The translations under genes were made by a program, and so were the position numbers. 64,000 nt of DNA from Prostheceraeus crozeri (Eukaryota; Platyhelminthes; Polycladida; Euryleptidae), in assembly GCA_907163375.1 (NCBI GenBank), contig CAJQUW010004793.1:304316-368315 (forward strand), written 5' to 3'. Shown in pieces: positions 53,115 to 64,000 of this stretch. Below the pieces are notes generated by a model. The model made no database searches. It was not told the origin of the DNA and worked only from the letters and a program-made list of their open reading frames with translations. Every line of letters starts with the position of its first letter. Within the stretch, counting starts at the first letter, position 1.

Positions 53115-55140
53115 CCCCCCTCACCCCCCGCCCCCACCCACACCCTCACCCACACCCCCTCCTGTCACACTTCCAACTTTGGTTGTAGAGATGGTAGAAA
53201 GTCGTGCCATAGCTCATTTGAAAGCTGAGAATGAGAAAAAGGCACTGAAAAGCTCAGTTTGGACTCGTTTTCTTGGGTTTAGGGAGGAAAATGGCAAGAA
53301 ACTGTCAGAGTTGGAAAAGTCAGGTTTTGAGGTTTCGGGATGAGAAAGTCCATTTCTCGGCATGAAGGAGACCTCGGATGGGAAAATGGAGTGCAAATTA
53401 GGACGTTTTGGCCAATTTTGGGTCTAAGAACGTCTTCCCAACTCAATCGGAGAGAAAAAGTTCTGACCCCCCCCCCCCCCCACCCCACCCCCTCCTGTCA
53501 CACTTCCAACTTTGGTTGTAGAGATGGTAGAAAGTCGTGCCATAGCTCATTTGAAAGCTGAGAATGAGAAAAAGGCAGTGAAAAGCTCAGTTTGGACTCA
53601 TTTTCTTGGGTTTAGGGAGGAAAATGGCAGGAAACTGTCAGAGTTGGAAAAAGTCAGGTTTTGGAGGTTTTGGGATGAGAAAAGTCGTTTTTCGACATGA
53701 AGGAGGCCTCGGATGGGAAAATGGAGTGCAAATTCGGACGTTTTGGCCAATTTTGGGTCTAGGAACGTCTTCCCAACTCAATCGGAGAGAAAAAGTTCTG
53801 ACCCCCACCCGAACCCACACCCACACCCCCACCTGTCACACTTCCAACTTTGGTTGTAGAGATGGTAGAAAGTCGTGCCATAGCTCATTTGACAGCTGAG
53901 AATGAGAAAAAGGCAGTGAAAAGCTCAGTTTGGACTCATTTTCTTGGGTTTAGGGAGGAAAATGGCAAGAAACTGTCAGAGTTGGAAAAAGTCAGGTTTT
54001 GGAGGTTTTGGGATGAGAAAATTCGTTTTTCGACATGAAGGAGTGCTCGGATGGGAAAATGGAGTGCAAATTCGGACGTTTTGGCCAATTTTGGGTCTAG
54101 GAACGTCTTCCCAACTCAATCGGAGAGAAAAAGTTCTGACCCCCACCCAAACCCTCACCACCACCCCCTCCTGTCACACTTCCAACTTTGGTTGTAGAGA
54201 TGGTAGAAAGTCGTGCCATAGCTCATTTGAAAGCTGAGAATGAGAAAAAGGCAGTGAAAAGCTCAGTTTGGACTCATTTTCTTGGGTTTAGGGAGGAAAA
54301 TGGCAGGAAACTGTCAGAGTTGGAAAAAGTCAGGTTTTGGAGGTTTTGGGATGAGAAAAGTGGTTTTTCGACACGAAGGAGTGCTCGGATGGGAAAATGG
54401 AGTGCAAATTCGGACGTTTTGGCCAATTTTGGGTCTGGCAACATCTTCCCAACACAATCGGAGAGAAAAAGTTCTGACTCTCACCCCCACCCGCATCCCC
54501 ACCCCCTCCTGCCAAACTTCCAACTTTGGTTGTAGAGATGGTAGAAAGTCGTGCCATAGCTCATTTGAAAGCTGAGAATGAGAAAAAGGCACTGAAAAGC
54601 TCAGTTTGGACTCATTTTCTTGGGTTTAGGGAGGAAAATGGCAAGAAACTGTCAGAGTTGGAAAAGTCAGGTTTTGGAGGTTTTGGGATGAGAAAAGTCG
54701 TTTTTCGACATGAAGGAGTGCTCGGATGGAAAAATGGAGTGCAAATTCGGACGTTTTGGCAAATGTTGGGTCTAGGAACGTCTTCCCAACTCAATCGGAG
54801 AGAAAAAGTTCTTACCCGCACCCCCATCCCCCCCCTCGGCAGCGATCTTCTAACTTTGGTTGTAGACATCGTAGAAAGTCGTGCAATAGCTCGTTTGAAA
54901 GCTAAGAGTGAGACAAATTCAGTGGAAAACATGGCTTGTTCGTATCTGCCTTCGTTTAGATGTGAGGCGTCATTTAAGATTTTGGGAGATTGGCGAAAAA
55001 CGACAGTTAGAATTTTTGTGATGGCTGTGGGCTGTAGAGCCAAAACGAAGCATCGGACGGGAAAACAGAGACCAGATTCGGATTCAGCGTCCAATTCTAC
55101 ATGGCAATGGTGTATTTCCAGCTCAATCGGAGCACTAGAA
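53115..55140 (+). repeat. ~335-bp tandem repeat array, six units (locus B)
   Basis: Units begin (at TTCCAACTTTGG or its variant) at 53171, 53504, 53842, 54180, 54518 and 54848, so periods are 333, 338, 338, 338 and 330 bp. The first five are near-identical; the sixth is diverged and closest to the copies at 13.3-13.9 kb. Each unit has a C-rich spacer of 20-40 bp (CCCCCACCC type) whose complement is G-quadruplex-prone. Each unit contains frames of about 60-100 codons, but these change frame from unit to unit and end in the spacers, so they are not genes. The array points at the TATA site at 55207. Confidence 0.95.
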
Positions 55141-55164
55141 CCGGAGATAGACGGTTTTTAGTGT

Positions 55165-55216
55165 TTGAATGATTGGCATTTCGTCATCAGCTGATCGCCA
55201 CACACTATATAAGTGG
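55165..55216 (+). promoter_or_regulatory. TATA-box promoter-like site at the end of the array
   Basis: ACTATATAAGTGG (about 55204-55216) lies about 65 bp after the last repeat unit. An inverted CCAAT (GATTGGCA) sits about 35 bp upstream and an E-box (CAGCTG, about 55189-55194) in between. The arrangement parallels the 13-kb locus. No convincing reading frame follows within 300 bp. Confidence 0.45.
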
Positions 55217-55560
55217 AAACTCGGCTTGTGGAAATCAGTTCTCCTCCCGACTGGGTTGGGGTAGGTGAACTCTGGAGCTCCGATGATGGCATTGGAAATT
55301 TGAAAACCGGGTTTCTGTAAGAAACCGACTTAGAAAATTTCATTGCTGATATCAGCTAAGGCGTCAGACTTAGAGGTTCGCCAGGAGATGGCCTTCGTCT
55401 CCAGGCCCTAAAAGACTCCAAAACTTTAAAGGCTTGTAACTTTGCTTCTACAAGTCCGTTTGACTTGATTCAAAAAAGGTTCGGTTGCTATGGACCTGCC
55501 CTAAGTGATAGACTACTTATAAAATGTCATAAGTAGTGCTAAAAAGTTGAAAAATTTAAA
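55217..55560. other. Downstream of the locus-B promoter-like site
   Basis: Contains a GTAGGTGA that could act as a donor, but no open frame or recognised repeat. Confidence 0.3.
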
Positions 55561-55564
55561 TTCA

Positions 55565-55860
55565 CTAGTTTTGGAGGTTTTCTGGGTATTCGACCCTGAT
55601 GAAGTCAACTAGAGGATTTTCAATGATGTCTGAGCCAGTCTTATCATGGACTAAGCGGCTTTTCACTGAAAGCGAGCAAGACACGGAGAGTTTTGCTGTA
55701 ATATTCCACTGACAGAGTGTTCCTTCGGGACGGCGGACGATGCCGTAGTGATAAGTGTGGCAAGGGAGTGTGTCATAGTTTAGACCGAAACCGCTGGGGC
55801 AACTCATGTCTCATATTGGGCATTTGACACAGTTCTCAACGTAGCACTTTGAACACCAAT
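55565..55860 (-). pseudogene. Cys-rich extracellular-type fragment
   Basis: On the minus strand WCSKCYVENCVKCPI, a stop and MSCPSGFGLNYDTLPCHTYH are in one frame. The spacing C-x-x-C-x4-C-x-x-C...C-x-x-G-F/Y is that of furin-like or growth-factor-receptor-like Cys repeats. After it comes a 60-codon stretch with a glycosylation-type NIT and no further pattern. The in-frame stop and lack of a clear exon edge make a dead copy likely. A chance resemblance cannot be ruled out. Confidence 0.3.
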
Positions 55861-56059
55861 CGGTTGAGTCTTAGCTATCTTGTCATGGGTGGCCTCTAAA
55901 CATCTCCATTGCACTTGTCTCCCGACAGTTGGCCAAGCATGTGAGAATGAACCATCAGTTCTTCTTGTCTCTATCACGGAGACGAAATGATGAATGGAAT
56001 GAAGGGAGGACATTCATGCGCCACACGCAACACATCACGGACTTCTCTCTTCGCTAGTG

Positions 56060-64000
<7,941 letters not shown>

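Noticed and set aside
53115-55140. Repeated frames of 60-210 codons in the 335-bp array as a gene family
   Set aside because: They shift frame between units, end in C-rich spacers, and appear on both strands in the same units.
53115-55140. CRISPR-like array
   Set aside because: Units are ~335 bp with no short repeat/unique spacer alternation, and the context is eukaryotic.

Overview
This is a transposon-dense stretch of metazoan nuclear DNA, most likely from a marine invertebrate. I cannot name the species from sequence alone. The evidence is introns with GT/AG ends, an animal-type astacin metalloprotease gene split over at least three exons, AT-rich background, and a mix of element families typical of invertebrate genomes: hAT, Tigger/pogo, Tc1/mariner, Penelope-like elements (PLEs), several LINE lineages, tRNA-derived SINEs, a Polinton fossil and an LTR-element fossil. 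There is no sign of bacterial operons, CRISPR arrays or rRNA.

Layout. 0.2-2.5 kb: a non-autonomous hAT element with an 8-bp target duplication. 4.0-5.4 kb: the 5' part of a Tigger element. 6.5-9.0 kb: a (TA)28 tract, then a Polinton fragment with integrase, protease and two further frames. 9.2-9.8 kb: a 51-bp minisatellite. 9.9-12.5 kb: a broken LTR element on the minus strand with a tRNA-Gln primer-binding site. 12.7-13.2 kb: a small candidate minus-strand gene with a TATA box and an intron directly after its ATG. 13.3-13.95 kb: copies of a roughly 335-bp tandem repeat. 14.4-18.5 kb: a PLE interrupted by a hAT-type MITE and by a second, inverted PLE. 18.7-21.0 kb: a CR1/L2-like LINE. 22.5-25.3 kb: a PLE with 250-bp inverted arms. 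27.4-28.0 kb: an unassigned retroelement fragment.

29.2-37.1 kb holds the one clear host gene, a secreted astacin protease. Intron 1 carries an RTE-like LINE fragment and intron 2 carries a long-TIR Tc1-like element. The final catalytic-domain exon or exons were not found. 38.8-45.9 kb: a PLE fragment, a SINE and three LINE pieces; two of the LINEs meet tail to tail. 47.9-51.0 kb: a mariner-like fragment and a near-complete Tc1 element. 52.1-53.0 kb: an RTE-like LINE with a SINE inside it. 53.1-55.1 kb: six units of the same 335-bp repeat seen at 13 kb, again ending at a TATA-box promoter-like site. 56.06-56.42 kb: a roughly 100-bp tandem repeat. 56,420-64,000: an almost pure G run that is very probably a sequencing or assembly artefact, so about 12% of the window carries no information.

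The most interesting signal is the pairing, at two loci 40 kb apart, of a 335-bp repeat array with a TATA/CCAAT promoter immediately downstream in the array's own orientation. At the 13-kb locus the promoter leads into a small spliced reading frame that I do not recognise. Elsewhere the biology is mostly the layering of elements into one another.
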